Source: Paeniroseomonas aquatica (GTDB lineage: Bacteria; Pseudomonadota; Alphaproteobacteria; Acetobacterales; Acetobacteraceae). From it: a DNA stretch of 64,000 bases. The stretch covers positions 62,001 to 126,000 of the forward strand of contig NZ_JAUFPN010000153.1 in the NCBI RefSeq assembly GCF_030409335.1. Reading direction: 5' to 3'. This document shows positions 37,736 to 46,180 of the stretch, one piece after another (within the stretch, counting starts at the first letter, position 1; each line of letters begins with the position of its first letter). A program made the position numbers and the translations under genes. The notes under the pieces are model-generated. The model did no database searches and was not told the DNA's origin. It was given only the letters and a program-made list of their open reading frames with translations.

Positions 37736-37748
37736 TACAAATCTTGTA
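37736..37748. promoter_or_regulatory. Candidate NikR operator (TACAA-N3-TTGTA)
   Basis: A perfect inverted repeat with arms TACAA and TTGTA lies 13-25 bases before the TonB-receptor start and about 75 before nikR. A partial second copy, ACACAATTCTTG, follows within 15 bases. Known NikR sites are longer spaced palindromes (GTATGA-N16-TCATAC in E. coli). CCTCATAC at 37731-37738 supplies one matching half-site. Confidence 0.5.
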
Positions 37749-37820
37749 AATCGTCACACAATTCTTGCGGGAGCCGCAAGCCCTGGTGCATCCTGCGTGC
37801 AGGGCCGGGGGGGCGAGGGC

Positions 37821-38279
37821 ATGGAGCGGGTGACCATCACCATCGACGAGGCGCTGCTCGGCACCATCGACCGGCTGGTCGCCCGGCGCGGCTATGCCAG
37901 CCGGTCCGAGGCGGTGCGCGACCTGGTGCGGGAGGCGGTGGACCGGGAGGCCGGGGATGACCCCGCCGCGCCCTGCGTCGCCACGCTGAGCTACGTCTAC
38001 GACCATGGGGTGCGCGACCTGGCCCGAAGGCTGACCCGCTCGCATCACGACCACCACGACATCGCCGTCGCCAGCATGCATGTGCACCTGGACCATGAGG
38101 CCTGCCTGGAAGTCGCGGTGCTGCGCGGCCCGACCGGCGCGGTGCGGCGCTTCGCCGATGCGGTCACCAGCCAGCGCGGCGTCCGCCACCACAGCCTGCA
38201 TCTGGTCCCGGTGCAGGAGGAGGCGGCAGGCCACGACCATGGGTCCGGGCCGCATGTCCATCCGCATACCCATGCCTGA
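37821..38279 (+). CDS. nikR: Nickel-responsive ribbon-helix-helix repressor
   Basis: The 152-residue regulator has an N-terminal ribbon-helix-helix (VTITIDEALLGTIDRLVARRGY) and the C-terminal ACT-like nickel domain. The four nickel ligands fall at exactly the E. coli numbers: His76, His87, His89 and Cys95 (HHDHHDIAVASMHVHLDHEAC). The last 15 residues (HDHGSGPHVHPHTHA) form an extra His-rich tail that could buffer metal. The start at 37821 follows GCGAGGGC. With nickel bound it should repress the divergent TonB receptor. Confidence 0.96.
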   Translation: MERVTITIDEALLGTIDRLVARRGYASRSEAVRDLVREAVDREAGDDPAAPCVATLSYVYDHGVRDLARRLTRSHHDHHDIAVASMHVHLDHEACLEVAVLRGPTGAVRRFADAVTSQRGVRHHSLHLVPVQEEAAGHDHGSGPHVHPHTHA

Positions 38280-38354
38280 GGCCGGCCCGAAGCCCGGTGC
38301 AAGCGGCCCGCGGCCGCGCTAGCCTGCCGCCACGGCCGCGATCAGGAGACCCGC

Positions 38355-38399
38355 ATGACAGCAGCGATGCACCGATTCCCTGGCCTCGGCCGGCCATGA
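38355..38399 (+). CDS. Possible 14-codon leader peptide coupled to the PTE-like gene
   Basis: ATG 38355 follows CAGGAGAC and encodes MTAAMHRFPGLGRP. Its TGA (38397-38399) overlaps the start codon of the next gene (ATGA). The large gene has no ribosome site of its own, so re-initiation after this mini-ORF is plausible. The same layout occurs at 1308-1343. No conserved peptide is recognised and chance is possible. Confidence 0.35.
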   Translation: MTAAMHRFPGLGRP

Positions 38400-39445
38400 G
38401 CCGCCTGACGCGCGAGGCGCTGCGCGGCCGGGCCCAGACGGTGCTCGGGCCGGTGGATCCGGCGCTGCTGGGGCCGACGCTGATGCACGAGCACCTGATC
38501 TGGGACATCCGCAGCCCGGCGATGCGGGCCGATCCCGACCAGGGCGAGGAGATCACGCTCTGCAATTGCTTCGCCATCAACTACGGCCGCAAGCGCAAGG
38601 CCCCCGGCAACCTGCGCTTCCGCTGCGAGCCGACCGCGGTCGCCGAGCTGGCCGCGATGCGGACGGCGGGCGGGCGGACCATGGTGGAGCTGACCTGCGG
38701 CGGGCTGGACCCGGACCCGGCGGCGCTGGCCCGGCTGGCCGAGGCGGCCGGCATCCATATCGTCATGGGCTGCGGCCACTACGTGCACGAGTACCAGGAC
38801 CCAGGAAACCAGGACCGCAGCGCCGAGGACTTCGCCCGGGAGATCGTCGACCAGGTGCAGGTCGGCGCCTGGGGCACGGCGGTGCGGGCCGGCATCATCG
38901 GCGAGATCGGCTGTCAGGCGCCCTGGACCGCGCAGGAGCAGCGGGTGATGGCCGGGGCGCTGCTCGCCATGGCGGAGACCGGCGCGGCGGTGAACGTGCA
39001 TCCCGGACGCGACCCGGACCAGCCGCAGGAGGTGGCCGATTTCGTCCGCTCCCATGGCGCGGATCCCGGCCGCGTCATCCTCAGCCACATCGACCGCACG
39101 ATCTTCGACGAGGCACGGCTGCTGCGCCTGGCGGATTCCGGAGTGGTGGTGGAATTCGACCTGTTCGGGCAGGAGGCGAGCTATTACGGGCTGTCCGATA
39201 TCGACATGCCGAACGATGCCATCAGGCTGCGGCTGATCCGTGCCCTGATCGCCCGCGGCCATCTGGAGCGCGTCGTGATCAGCCACGACATCTGCTACCG
39301 CACCCGGCTGACCCGCTGGGGCGGCCATGGCTATGGCCACATCTTCGAGAACGTCCTGCCGCTGATGGCCGCCCGCGGCTTCACCGAGGCGGAGATCGCC
39401 GCCATCACGGTCGGCAACCCGCGCCGGCTGCTGACCTTCGTCTGA
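38396..39445 (+). CDS. Phosphotriesterase-family metal-dependent hydrolase
   Basis: The 349-residue amidohydrolase-superfamily barrel begins with TVLGPVDPALLGPTLMHEHL, the HxH metal motif of the family. GIIGEIGCQ gives the bridging-ligand strand, NVHPGRD and LSHIDRT the next histidines, and VVISHDICYRTRL the final aspartate. In the aryldialkylphosphatase group most members are lactonases or phospho-sugar hydrolases rather than true phosphotriesterases. The start at 38396 gives the standard N-terminus. It is followed 103 bases later by a PLP aldolase-like gene on the same strand. The substrate is unknown. Confidence 0.9.
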   Translation: MSRLTREALRGRAQTVLGPVDPALLGPTLMHEHLIWDIRSPAMRADPDQGEEITLCNCFAINYGRKRKAPGNLRFRCEPTAVAELAAMRTAGGRTMVELTCGGLDPDPAALARLAEAAGIHIVMGCGHYVHEYQDPGNQDRSAEDFAREIVDQVQVGAWGTAVRAGIIGEIGCQAPWTAQEQRVMAGALLAMAETGAAVNVHPGRDPDQPQEVADFVRSHGADPGRVILSHIDRTIFDEARLLRLADSGVVVEFDLFGQEASYYGLSDIDMPNDAIRLRLIRALIARGHLERVVISHDICYRTRLTRWGGHGYGHIFENVLPLMAARGFTEAEIAAITVGNPRRLLTFV

Positions 39446-39453
39446 CCTACGGC

Positions 39454-39495
39454 ATCAGGGCCGGGGCTGGACGCGGCGCCGGCCGGGCCTGACGA
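39454..39495 (+). terminator. Possible hairpin after the PTE-like gene
   Basis: TCAGGGCCGG and CCGGGCCTGA pair with one mismatch across a loop of about 20 bases, just past the stop. There is no T tract, so termination is uncertain. Confidence 0.35.
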
Positions 39496-39548
39496 TGTGC
39501 GCCACATCCCGCCGTCGACCGCGGCGCCATCGAACCGGAGCACCCCTG

Positions 39549-40655
39549 ATGCTGCAACCGCCGCCCGCCGCCCCCGGCATGCCCGAGGACGAGATCGACA
39601 CGCCCGCCCTGGTGCTCGACCTCGACGCCTTCGAGGCCAACCTCGACCGCATGGCCGGCTTCCTGACCAATTCCCCGGTCAAGCTCCGCGCCCATGCCAA
39701 GACCCACAAGTCGCCGGTGATCGCCCGGCTGCAGATAGCGCGCGGCGCCATCGGCCAATGCGTGCAGAAGGTGGCGGAGGCCGAGGCCCTGGCCTGGGGC
39801 GGCATCCCGGATATCCTGGTCAGCAACCAGGTGGTCGGTGCCGCGAAGCTGGCTCGCCTGGCCGCCTTGCAGGGCATCAGCAAGGTCGCCGTCTGCGTCG
39901 ACGACGCGGTGCAGGTCGGGGCGCTGGAACAGGCCGCGGCGGCGGCGGGCACCCGGCTGACGGTGCTGATCGAGATCGACTGCGGCGCGTCCCGCTGCGG
40001 GGTCCAGCCGGGGCCGGCGGCGGTGGAACTGGCGAAGGTCATCGCCGCCAGCCCGCATCTGATCTTCGGCGGGCTGCAGTCCTACCACGGCAGCGCCCAG
40101 CACAAGCGCGGCCCGGAGGAGCGGGCCGCCGCCATCGGCCATGCCGCCGAGGTCACCCGCCGCACGGTCGAGCAGTTGGCGCAGCAGGGGCTGGGCTGCG
40201 CCATCGTCGGCGGCGGCGGGACCGGTACCTTCGAGAATGAGGTGGCAAGCGGCGTCTATACCGAGATCCAGGCGGGATCCTATGCCTTCATGGATGCCGA
40301 CTACGCCCGCAACGAGCAGCCGCCGCCGTTCCGCCAGAGCCTGTTCGTGCTGGCGACCGTCATGAGCCGGGCGATCCCCGGCGTCGCCGTGGTCGATGCA
40401 GGGCATAAGGCGGTGGCGATCGACAGCGGGCTGCCGCTGGTACACGGCCGCCCCGGCCTGCACTACGTCGGGGCCTCGGACGAGCATGGCAAGCTGCTGG
40501 TCGAGGATGGCGCGGCGCCGCCGCTGGGGGAGAAGCTCCGGCTGGTCCCCGGCCATTGCGACCCGACGGTGGACCGCTACGATTGGTATGTCGGGGTGCG
40601 GAAGGGCCGGGTCGAATGCCTGTGGCCCATCACCGCCCGTGGCGGCATGGGCTGA
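39549..40655 (+). CDS. DSD1-family PLP enzyme (D-threonine / 3-hydroxy-D-aspartate aldolase-like)
   Basis: The 368-residue fold-type III enzyme has the N-terminal IDTPALVLDLDAFEANLDRM and the cofactor lysine in RAHAKTHKSP (about residue 56). The C-terminal metal site PGHCDPTVDRYDW is as in D-threonine aldolase and D-serine dehydratase. The group cleaves or dehydrates beta-hydroxy-D-amino acids with PLP and a divalent metal. Other genes of the 3-hydroxyaspartate cycle (bhcA, bhcB, bhcD) are not adjacent, so D-threonine aldolase-type activity is equally likely. The ATG at 39549 is preceded by GGAGCACC. Confidence 0.9.
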   Translation: MLQPPPAAPGMPEDEIDTPALVLDLDAFEANLDRMAGFLTNSPVKLRAHAKTHKSPVIARLQIARGAIGQCVQKVAEAEALAWGGIPDILVSNQVVGAAKLARLAALQGISKVAVCVDDAVQVGALEQAAAAAGTRLTVLIEIDCGASRCGVQPGPAAVELAKVIAASPHLIFGGLQSYHGSAQHKRGPEERAAAIGHAAEVTRRTVEQLAQQGLGCAIVGGGGTGTFENEVASGVYTEIQAGSYAFMDADYARNEQPPPFRQSLFVLATVMSRAIPGVAVVDAGHKAVAIDSGLPLVHGRPGLHYVGASDEHGKLLVEDGAAPPLGEKLRLVPGHCDPTVDRYDWYVGVRKGRVECLWPITARGGMG

Positions 40656-40691
40656 CGCCGGCGGCGCCGAGCCTTCGCCGGCCCGATTGGG

Positions 40692-41831
40692 TCAGCGGCG
40701 ATTCGGGCCGGTGGCCTTCGGGCGGCCGGGCCGGGCCGACGGAGCCTGGACGGCCCGCGCCGGGGCGCGCACGTAGCCGCGGCCGGAGTCGCCCTGCTCG
40801 ATGCGGGAGGCAGCAGCCGGCGGACGGGCGTTCCGGGTGGTGACGGTGCGCAACAGCGAGGGCCGGGCAGCCAGGGCCTGGGGAGCCGCGCGCGCGGCGC
40901 GGGCCGCGACCTGGGCCTTGGACGGGCTGGCGGCAAGCTGCGGCCGCGGCTGGGCCCGAGCCGCCCGCACCGGCGCGGCCTGGGCCGCCGCCATCATCGG
41001 CGGCAGGCTCCGGTGCACGGTCGGTGCCACGCCCATCTGCATGAAGCCTTGATCCAGCAAGGCCATCATGTGGCGATCGCGCTCCCGCCCGGTGCGGCCG
41101 CCGAAGACGGCCGCGATCAGGCGCACCCCATCCCGCTGGGTGCTGGCGACCAGGTTGAAGCCGCTGTCGTTCACGTAGCCGGTCTTGATGCCGTCGGTGC
41201 CTTCGTATTCCTGCAGCAGCCGGTTGTGGTTCCAATGGGTCCGGCCGCGGAAGACGAAATGCGGCGTCGAGAAGAAGCTGTAGCGGCTGGGATGGTCCTG
41301 CATCAGCCGGCGGCCGAGCAAGGCCATGTCGCGCGCGGTGGTGACCTGATCCAGGTCCGGCAGGCCGGAGGCATTGCGGAAGGTGGTGCGCGTCATCCCC
41401 AGGGCCCGGGCCCTCAGGGTCATCATCTGGGCGAAGCGTTCCTCGGAGCCGCCGCCGAGGTATTCGCCCAGCGCCGCCGCAGCGTCATTGGCGGATTTGG
41501 TGACCAAGGCGAGGATGGCCTCCTCCACCGTCAACATCATGCCGGCGGTGAGGCCGAGCCGGGACGGCGGCATGGAAGCGGCATTGCCCGAGACCCGGAT
41601 GACGCTGTCGAGGGTGGTGCGACCGTCCCGCAGGGCCTCGAAGGCCAGGTAGACGGTCATCATCTTGGTGAGGGAGGCCGGGTAGCGCTGCTCGTCCGGA
41701 TTGGCGGCGATAAGTGTATTGCCGCTGCGGGCATCGGTCACGATGGCAGAGTATCGTTCGCTGCCGATCTGGGCTTGCGCTTGCGCAGCGAGCCAAACGG
41801 ATAGTGCCAGGCCAAGGCCCAGGCGCGACAT
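40692..41831 (-). CDS. D-alanyl-D-alanine carboxypeptidase (PBP5/6 class) with basic tail
   Basis: The 379-residue exported enzyme trims the terminal D-Ala of peptidoglycan stem peptides. A signal peptide ends at AQAQAQ. The penicillin-binding triad is present: SLTK (Ser53-Lys56), SAN (113-115) and KTG (216-218). After about residue 285 the usual beta-sandwich and amphipathic anchor are replaced by an Ala-, Arg- and Pro-rich tail of about 90 residues, probably for cell-wall binding. The ATG at 41831 lacks a ribosome site. A TTG at 41846 with GGGGGG upstream would add LRIRA to the signal peptide and may be the true start. Confidence 0.94.
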   Translation of the reverse strand: MSRLGLGLALSVWLAAQAQAQIGSERYSAIVTDARSGNTLIAANPDEQRYPASLTKMMTVYLAFEALRDGRTTLDSVIRVSGNAASMPPSRLGLTAGMMLTVEEAILALVTKSANDAAAALGEYLGGGSEERFAQMMTLRARALGMTRTTFRNASGLPDLDQVTTARDMALLGRRLMQDHPSRYSFFSTPHFVFRGRTHWNHNRLLQEYEGTDGIKTGYVNDSGFNLVASTQRDGVRLIAAVFGGRTGRERDRHMMALLDQGFMQMGVAPTVHRSLPPMMAAAQAAPVRAARAQPRPQLAASPSKAQVAARAARAAPQALAARPSLLRTVTTRNARPPAAASRIEQGDSGRGYVRAPARAVQAPSARPGRPKATGPNRR

Positions 41832-42262
41832 GGCACGGATCCGCAAGATCGAAGCCCCCCGACACGCAGCCTGCCCCCGCAAGCTGTCGAATCCCAGGCA
41901 TCCTAGCGACGACGAAGTGGCCTTGTCCACCGGAATGGAAGCGGAACACTGAGACTGCAAAGGGTTAGGGGGGTATACTCGGAAACTAATCTTAAGCAGT
42001 TCAATCATTCGTAGTGATTGTGACAAATCCCGAGTGCCGGCGACGGCCAGCGCCCGTGCGTTGCGACGAGCAGAGTCGATGACACCGCTGACGCAGACCC
42101 AAAGCTGACGGTTTGCTGCGCTGCAAAAAACTCTTGCAATGTGCGTTATATTCGTCTTAAAGCATGCCATGCTGCAGTGCAGCAAATCGGTCGAGCCTGA
42201 CGCCGCAGGGTGGGGGCCACGCCCGAGCCAGGGTCTCAGGGCCCCTTTCGAGGAGATAGACC
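41832..42262. promoter_or_regulatory. Divergent regulatory region between dac-like and phasin genes
   Basis: This 431-base region is less GC-rich than its neighbours. It holds the inverted repeat CAATCA-N7-TGATTG (42002-42020) near the carboxypeptidase side, with GTATACT at about 41972-41978 as a -10-like element on either strand. Two TGC/GCA palindromes and a possible promoter lie on the phasin side (listed separately). No gene is supported inside it. Confidence 0.5.
42112..42184. promoter_or_regulatory. Two PhaR-like operators flanking the phasin promoter
   Basis: TTTGC-N6-GCAAA (42112-42127) and the perfect repeat TGCTGC-AGT-GCAGCA (42170-42184) bracket a possible promoter (TTGCAA at 42134-42139). 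The second contains CTGC-N3-GCAG, the core reported for the alphaproteobacterial PHB-responsive repressor PhaR at phasin genes. Binding would block transcription until polyhydroxybutyrate titrates PhaR. Confidence 0.65.
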
Positions 42263-42784
42263 ATGACGGCAATGTCCGAGCCCAAAGCGGCTGACGTGAA
42301 GAAGCTGGTGAATGATGCGGCTGCCTCGGGCGCCGCCAAGACCCAGAAGCTGATTGGAACGGGCGCCGCGCAGGCGCAGATGACGGTGGAGAAGAGCATG
42401 GACCAGGCGAGCAAGGCGACCGACGGCATGATGAAGGCGGCCGAGCAGGCGGCGGAATTCAGCCGCGGCAATGCCGAGGCCTTCACCAAGGCGACGCAGG
42501 TCTATTTCGCCGGCGTGCAGGACCTCAGCAAGCAGACTATGGCGCTGATGCAGGGTCTGAGCGAGCACGCGATCGCCAGCGCCAAGGCGCTGTCCACGGT
42601 GAAGAGCCTGAAGGAGGCCACCGAGATCCAGACCTCCTATACCCGTACCGCGATCGAGAAGACGATGTCCGAGGCGACCAAGCTGCAGGAAGCCTCCCTG
42701 AAGCTGGTCGAGGCGTCCTTCGCGCCGATCTCCGCCCGCATGACGCTGGCGGTCGAGACCATGTCTAAGCCGATCGCGGCCTAA
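42263..42784 (+). CDS. Phasin-family polyhydroxyalkanoate granule protein
   Basis: The 173-residue protein is almost wholly amphipathic helix without cysteine or tryptophan. It has the phasin core from about residue 60 (AEQAAEFSRGNAEAFTKATQ, YFAGVQDLSKQTMALMQGL) and ends MSKPIAA. Phasins coat PHA granules and control their size. The start ATG 42263 has AGGAGATAGACC upstream. PhaR-like sites lie directly upstream and a GC-rich hairpin follows. No PHA synthase gene is in the window. Confidence 0.92.
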   Translation: MTAMSEPKAADVKKLVNDAAASGAAKTQKLIGTGAAQAQMTVEKSMDQASKATDGMMKAAEQAAEFSRGNAEAFTKATQVYFAGVQDLSKQTMALMQGLSEHAIASAKALSTVKSLKEATEIQTSYTRTAIEKTMSEATKLQEASLKLVEASFAPISARMTLAVETMSKPIAA

Positions 42785-42830
42785 GCCAAACGTCTCGCCC
42801 GTCGGTCAGAAGACCGGCGGGCCAGGCTTC

Positions 42831-42885
42831 GGGGCCCGGCTCCGGCATTCTCCGCGTTGCGGGGCGTGCCGGGCCGGGCCCTTCT
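42831..42885 (+). terminator. GC-rich hairpin after the phasin gene
   Basis: GGGCCCGG followed by CTCCGGCA pairs with TGCCGG and GCCGGGCCC, giving a long stem with small bulges, then CTTCTC. It begins 47 bases past the stop and probably ends the phasin transcript. Confidence 0.55.
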
Positions 42886-43087
42886 CGTTAGGGCAAATCG
42901 CCCTGCCTGGCTCGACTAGCTTCTGGTAACCCTTCCCCTGCTAGGGTGGGGCAACCATATCTTCCCCAGATCCCCGCTGGGCACTTCACCTTGCGCCTTC
43001 GGGGGCGATATCCTGTCCGGCAGGCCGGGTCATTCCGGCGTACCAGGATACCCGCAGGCGGGTGCAGGCCTGCCCACCAGGAACTTC

Positions 43088-43480
43088 ATGAGCGATCAGG
43101 ACAAGCGGATTATCGGAGCGGAACAGGGCGGATCGGGTCCCGACGGGGCGAATCCCCCTGGCGGGACGACGCCTGGGGACACCACGCCCAATACCGGCGT
43201 GGTCGTGAAAACCCGGACACGCACCAAAAAGCCGGCCATGTACAAGGTGTTGATGCTGAACGACGATTACACGCCGATGGAATTCGTCGTCCACGTCCTC
43301 GAACGGTTTTTCCAGAAGAACCGGGAGGAAGCCACCCGGATCATGTTGCACGTGCACCGGCGTGGGGTCGGGGTCTGCGGCGTCTACACCTATGAGGTGG
43401 CCGAGACCAAGGTGACCCAGGTGATGGACCTGGCCCGCCAGAACCAGCACCCCTTGCAGTGCACGATCGAAAAGGAATGA
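43088..43480 (+). CDS. clpS: ATP-dependent Clp protease adaptor
   Basis: The 130-residue adaptor delivers N-degron proteins to ClpAP. After a flexible, Gly- and Pro-rich N-terminal arm of about 45 residues comes the folded core, [20 protein letters not shown]. The ligand-pocket residues are in [10 protein letters not shown], and the [21 protein letters not shown] helix-strand (in part) completes the fold. The arm is longer than usual. clpA follows on the same strand 257 bases away, beyond a hairpin. Confidence 0.97.
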   Translation: MSDQDKRIIGAEQGGSGPDGANPPGGTTPGDTTPNTGVVVKTRTRTKKPAMYKVLMLNDDYTPMEFVVHVLERFFQKNREEATRIMLHVHRRGVGVCGVYTYEVAETKVTQVMDLARQNQHPLQCTIEKE

Positions 43481-43493
43481 TCGCACAAGGCGT

Positions 43494-43520
43494 CCTGCCC
43501 GGTGCATCCTGACGGGCAGG
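43494..43520 (+). terminator. Hairpin between clpS and clpA
   Basis: CCTGCCCG pairs with CGGGCAGG around an 11-base loop, 13 bases after the clpS stop. There is no T tract. It may lower read-through into clpA and make the two genes partly independent. Confidence 0.5.
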
Positions 43521-43637
43521 GCCGAAGGTGCTGGTGGTGGCGTGAGGGGCTGTTACCAAAAGGTGTTGGCACCCCGCCGAATGGGGGGCTCGCCCAGCGG
43601 AGGGGGAAGACCCAGCTTTCGGTCCAGCTTGGTTCTA

Positions 43638-43664
43638 TCCGACGGTGTTTATTTGTCCGACGGT
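43638..43664 (+). repeat. Direct repeat TCCGACGGT x2 in the clpA leader
   Basis: Two exact nine-base copies begin 18 bases apart (43638 and 43656), just before a TTTTTT run, about 75 bases upstream of the clpA start. The spacing places both on nearly the same DNA face, as for a regulator or half-site pair. No known site was recognised. Confidence 0.45.
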
Positions 43665-43736
43665 TTTTTAGGGGAAACCCGCCCTCGTGTCCGGATGTTC
43701 CTGGCATGTTGGGTTCCAACGGGGAGCGTCTTGAGC

Positions 43737-46103
43737 ATGTTGTCCCGCAATCTCGAGCAGACGCTCCATCGCGCCCTCGGCCTCGCCAATGAGCGTCGGC
43801 ATGAATACGCGACATTGGAGCACCTGCTTCTCGCCCTGACCGACGACACCGATGCGGCCACCGTGCTGCGGGCCTGCGGTGTCGACAACGAGAAGTTGAA
43901 GCGCGACCTGACCGAATTCTTGGACAAGGATCTGGCCGGGCTGGTGACGGAGCGGGCCGGGGATCCGAAGCCCACCGCCGGCTTCCAGCGGGTGGTCCAG
44001 CGGGCCGCGATCCATGTTCAATCATCGGGCCGGGATGAGGTGACGGGCGCCAATGTCCTGGTCGCCCTCTTCTCCGAGCGCGAGAGCCATGCGGTTTATT
44101 TCCTGCAGCTGCAGGACATGACCCGGCTAGATGCGGTGAACTTCATCAGCCATGGCATTGCCAAGGCTCCGGGCCGCACCACGAACCGGCCGGTGCAGGG
44201 CACGCCGACCGCCTCCTCCAACCCGTCCGGTCCCTCCGAGGAGCCAGAGAAGGAGGAGAAGCCGCGGGGTGGTCGCAGCCAGGATGCGCTCTCCAATTAC
44301 TGCGTGAACCTGAACAAGAAGGCTGCGGCCGGGAAGATCGATCCGCTGATCGGCCGTGATCAGGAGATCGAACGGACCATCCAGATCCTCTGCCGCCGGA
44401 CCAAGAACAACCCGCTCTATGTGGGTGATCCGGGCGTGGGCAAGACCGCCATCGCCGAGGGTCTGGCCAAGCGCATCATCGAGGGCGACGTCCCCGAGGT
44501 GCTGGCGAAGTCGACCATCTACGCGCTGGACATGGGCAGCCTGCTGGCCGGTACCCGCTACCGCGGCGATTTCGAGGAGCGGCTGAAGGCCGTAGTGAAC
44601 GAGCTGGAGCAGCAGCCCGGCTCGATCCTGTTCATCGACGAGATTCATACCGTCATCGGTGCCGGCGCGACCAGCGGCGGCGCGATGGATGCCTCCAACC
44701 TGCTGAAGCCGGCCCTGGCCCAGGGCACGCTGCGTTGCGTGGGGTCCACGACCTATAAGGAATACCGCAACTACTTCGAGAAGGACCGCGCCCTGGTGCG
44801 GCGCTTCCAGAAGATCGACGTGAACGAGCCGTCGGTCGAGGATGCGGTCAAGATCCTGACCGGGCTCAAGACCAACTACGAAAAGCACCACAAGGTCCGC
44901 TACACCCCCGAGGCCATCCGGGCGGCGGTGGAGCTGTCGGCCAAGTACATTCATGACCGCAAGCTGCCGGACAAGGCGATCGACGTGATCGACGAGGTCG
45001 GTGCCTCCCGCATGCTGCAGCCCGAGGGCAAGCGGCGGAAGACTGTCACGTTGAAGGATGTCGAGGAGATCGTAGCGAAGATCGCCCGCATCCCACCCAA
45101 GTCGGTTTCCAACGACGACAAGGAGACGCTCCGCACCCTGGAGCGCGACCTGAAGTCCATGGTCTTCGGCCAGGAGAAGGCGATCGAGGCGCTGTCTTCG
45201 GCCATCAAGCTGTCCCGGGCCGGGCTGCGCGATGCCGAGAAGCCGATCGGCAACTACCTGTTCAGCGGCCCGACCGGCGTCGGCAAGACCGAGGTGGCCA
45301 AGCAGTTGGCGAAAACCCTCGGCATCGAGCTGATCCGCTTTGACATGTCGGAATACATGGAGCGGCATTCGATCAGCCGGCTGATCGGCGCCCCGCCGGG
45401 TTATGTGGGCTTCGACCAGGGCGGGCTGCTGACGGACAGCATCGACCAGCATCCGCATGCAGTGCTGTTGCTCGACGAGATCGAGAAGGCGCATCAGGAC
45501 CTTTACAACATCCTGTTGCAGGTGATGGACCACGGCAAGCTGACCGACCACAATGGCAAGACGGTCGATTTCCGCAACGTGATCCTCATCATGACCACCA
45601 ATGCGGGGGCCTCCGACATGGCCAAGCCGGCGATCGGCTTCGGCCGGGAGGCGCGCAGCGGCGAGGATACTGATGCGATCCAGCGGATGTTCACGCCTGA
45701 GTTCCGCAACCGTCTGGATGCGGTGGTGCCCTTCGCCGGGCTGACGCCGGAGATCGTCGGTCAGGTGGTCGAGAAGTTCGTTATGCAGCTGGAGGCCCAG
45801 CTGGCCGACCGGAATGTCACGATCGAGCTGTCCTCGGCGGCCAAGGAGTGGCTGGCGGAGCGTGGCTACGACCCGCTGAACGGCGCCCGGCCACTGGCGC
45901 GCGTCATCCAGGAGTACATCAAGAAGCCCCTGGCCGAAGAGCTGCTGTTCGGCAAGCTGGTCAAGGGTGGCTCGGTCAAGGTCAACCTGCGGGATGGCTC
46001 CCTGGCCTTCGATTACCTGGAAGCGGCCGCCCCCGCCCTGCCGAAGCCTGAGGAAGGCCCCGGCGATGGCGAGGCGGAGAAGGAGCCGGAGGCGGTGGAG
46101 TAG
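43737..46103 (+). CDS. clpA: ATP-dependent Clp protease ATP-binding subunit ClpA
   Basis: The 788-residue unfoldase forms the hexamer that feeds substrates to ClpP. It has the N-terminal double Clp_N repeat ([18 protein letters not shown], residues 1-145) and a charged linker (about 155-190, rich in Glu, Lys and Pro). AAA-1 has [13 protein letters not shown] and [17 protein letters not shown]-2 has [15 protein letters not shown] and [13 protein letters not shown]-terminal sensor-2 region with [10 protein letters not shown] follows. ClpA rather than ClpB is indicated by the missing coiled-coil M domain. The start is chosen at 43737 for the family N-terminus. Confidence 0.97.
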   Translation: MLSRNLEQTLHRALGLANERRHEYATLEHLLLALTDDTDAATVLRACGVDNEKLKRDLTEFLDKDLAGLVTERAGDPKPTAGFQRVVQRAAIHVQSSGRDEVTGANVLVALFSERESHAVYFLQLQDMTRLDAVNFISHGIAKAPGRTTNRPVQGTPTASSNPSGPSEEPEKEEKPRGGRSQDALSNYCVNLNKKAAAGKIDPLIGRDQEIERTIQILCRRTKNNPLYVGDPGVGKTAIAEGLAKRIIEGDVPEVLAKSTIYALDMGSLLAGTRYRGDFEERLKAVVNELEQQPGSILFIDEIHTVIGAGATSGGAMDASNLLKPALAQGTLRCVGSTTYKEYRNYFEKDRALVRRFQKIDVNEPSVEDAVKILTGLKTNYEKHHKVRYTPEAIRAAVELSAKYIHDRKLPDKAIDVIDEVGASRMLQPEGKRRKTVTLKDVEEIVAKIARIPPKSVSNDDKETLRTLERDLKSMVFGQEKAIEALSSAIKLSRAGLRDAEKPIGNYLFSGPTGVGKTEVAKQLAKTLGIELIRFDMSEYMERHSISRLIGAPPGYVGFDQGGLLTDSIDQHPHAVLLLDEIEKAHQDLYNILLQVMDHGKLTDHNGKTVDFRNVILIMTTNAGASDMAKPAIGFGREARSGEDTDAIQRMFTPEFRNRLDAVVPFAGLTPEIVGQVVEKFVMQLEAQLADRNVTIELSSAAKEWLAERGYDPLNGARPLARVIQEYIKKPLAEELLFGKLVKGGSVKVNLRDGSLAFDYLEAAAPALPKPEEGPGDGEAEKEPEAVE

Positions 46104-46129
46104 GCATTCCGCCGCACCCGACGGATACT

Positions 46130-46160
46130 ATGGGCGCAGGGGGCATCCCCCTGCGCCCAT
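46130..46160. terminator. Perfect 14-base-pair hairpin between clpA and the AhpD-like gene
   Basis: ATGGGCGCAGGGGG (46130-46143) pairs perfectly with CCCCCTGCGCCCAT (46147-46160) around a CAT loop. It begins 27 bases after the clpA stop and ends 20 bases before the next start. There is no T tract. It may terminate clpA transcription or shield the 5' end of the downstream mRNA. Confidence 0.6.
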
Positions 46161-46180
46161 TGCAATTCGGGGGAGCGAAC

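Noticed and set aside
35573-37820. Long rightward frame opposite the TonB receptor
   Set aside because: Antisense shadow; the nikR start at 37821 and the TonB receptor explain the region.
43737-46103. clpB identity for the AAA+ protein
   Set aside because: The middle coiled-coil domain of ClpB is absent and clpS is the neighbour, so ClpA is the better call.
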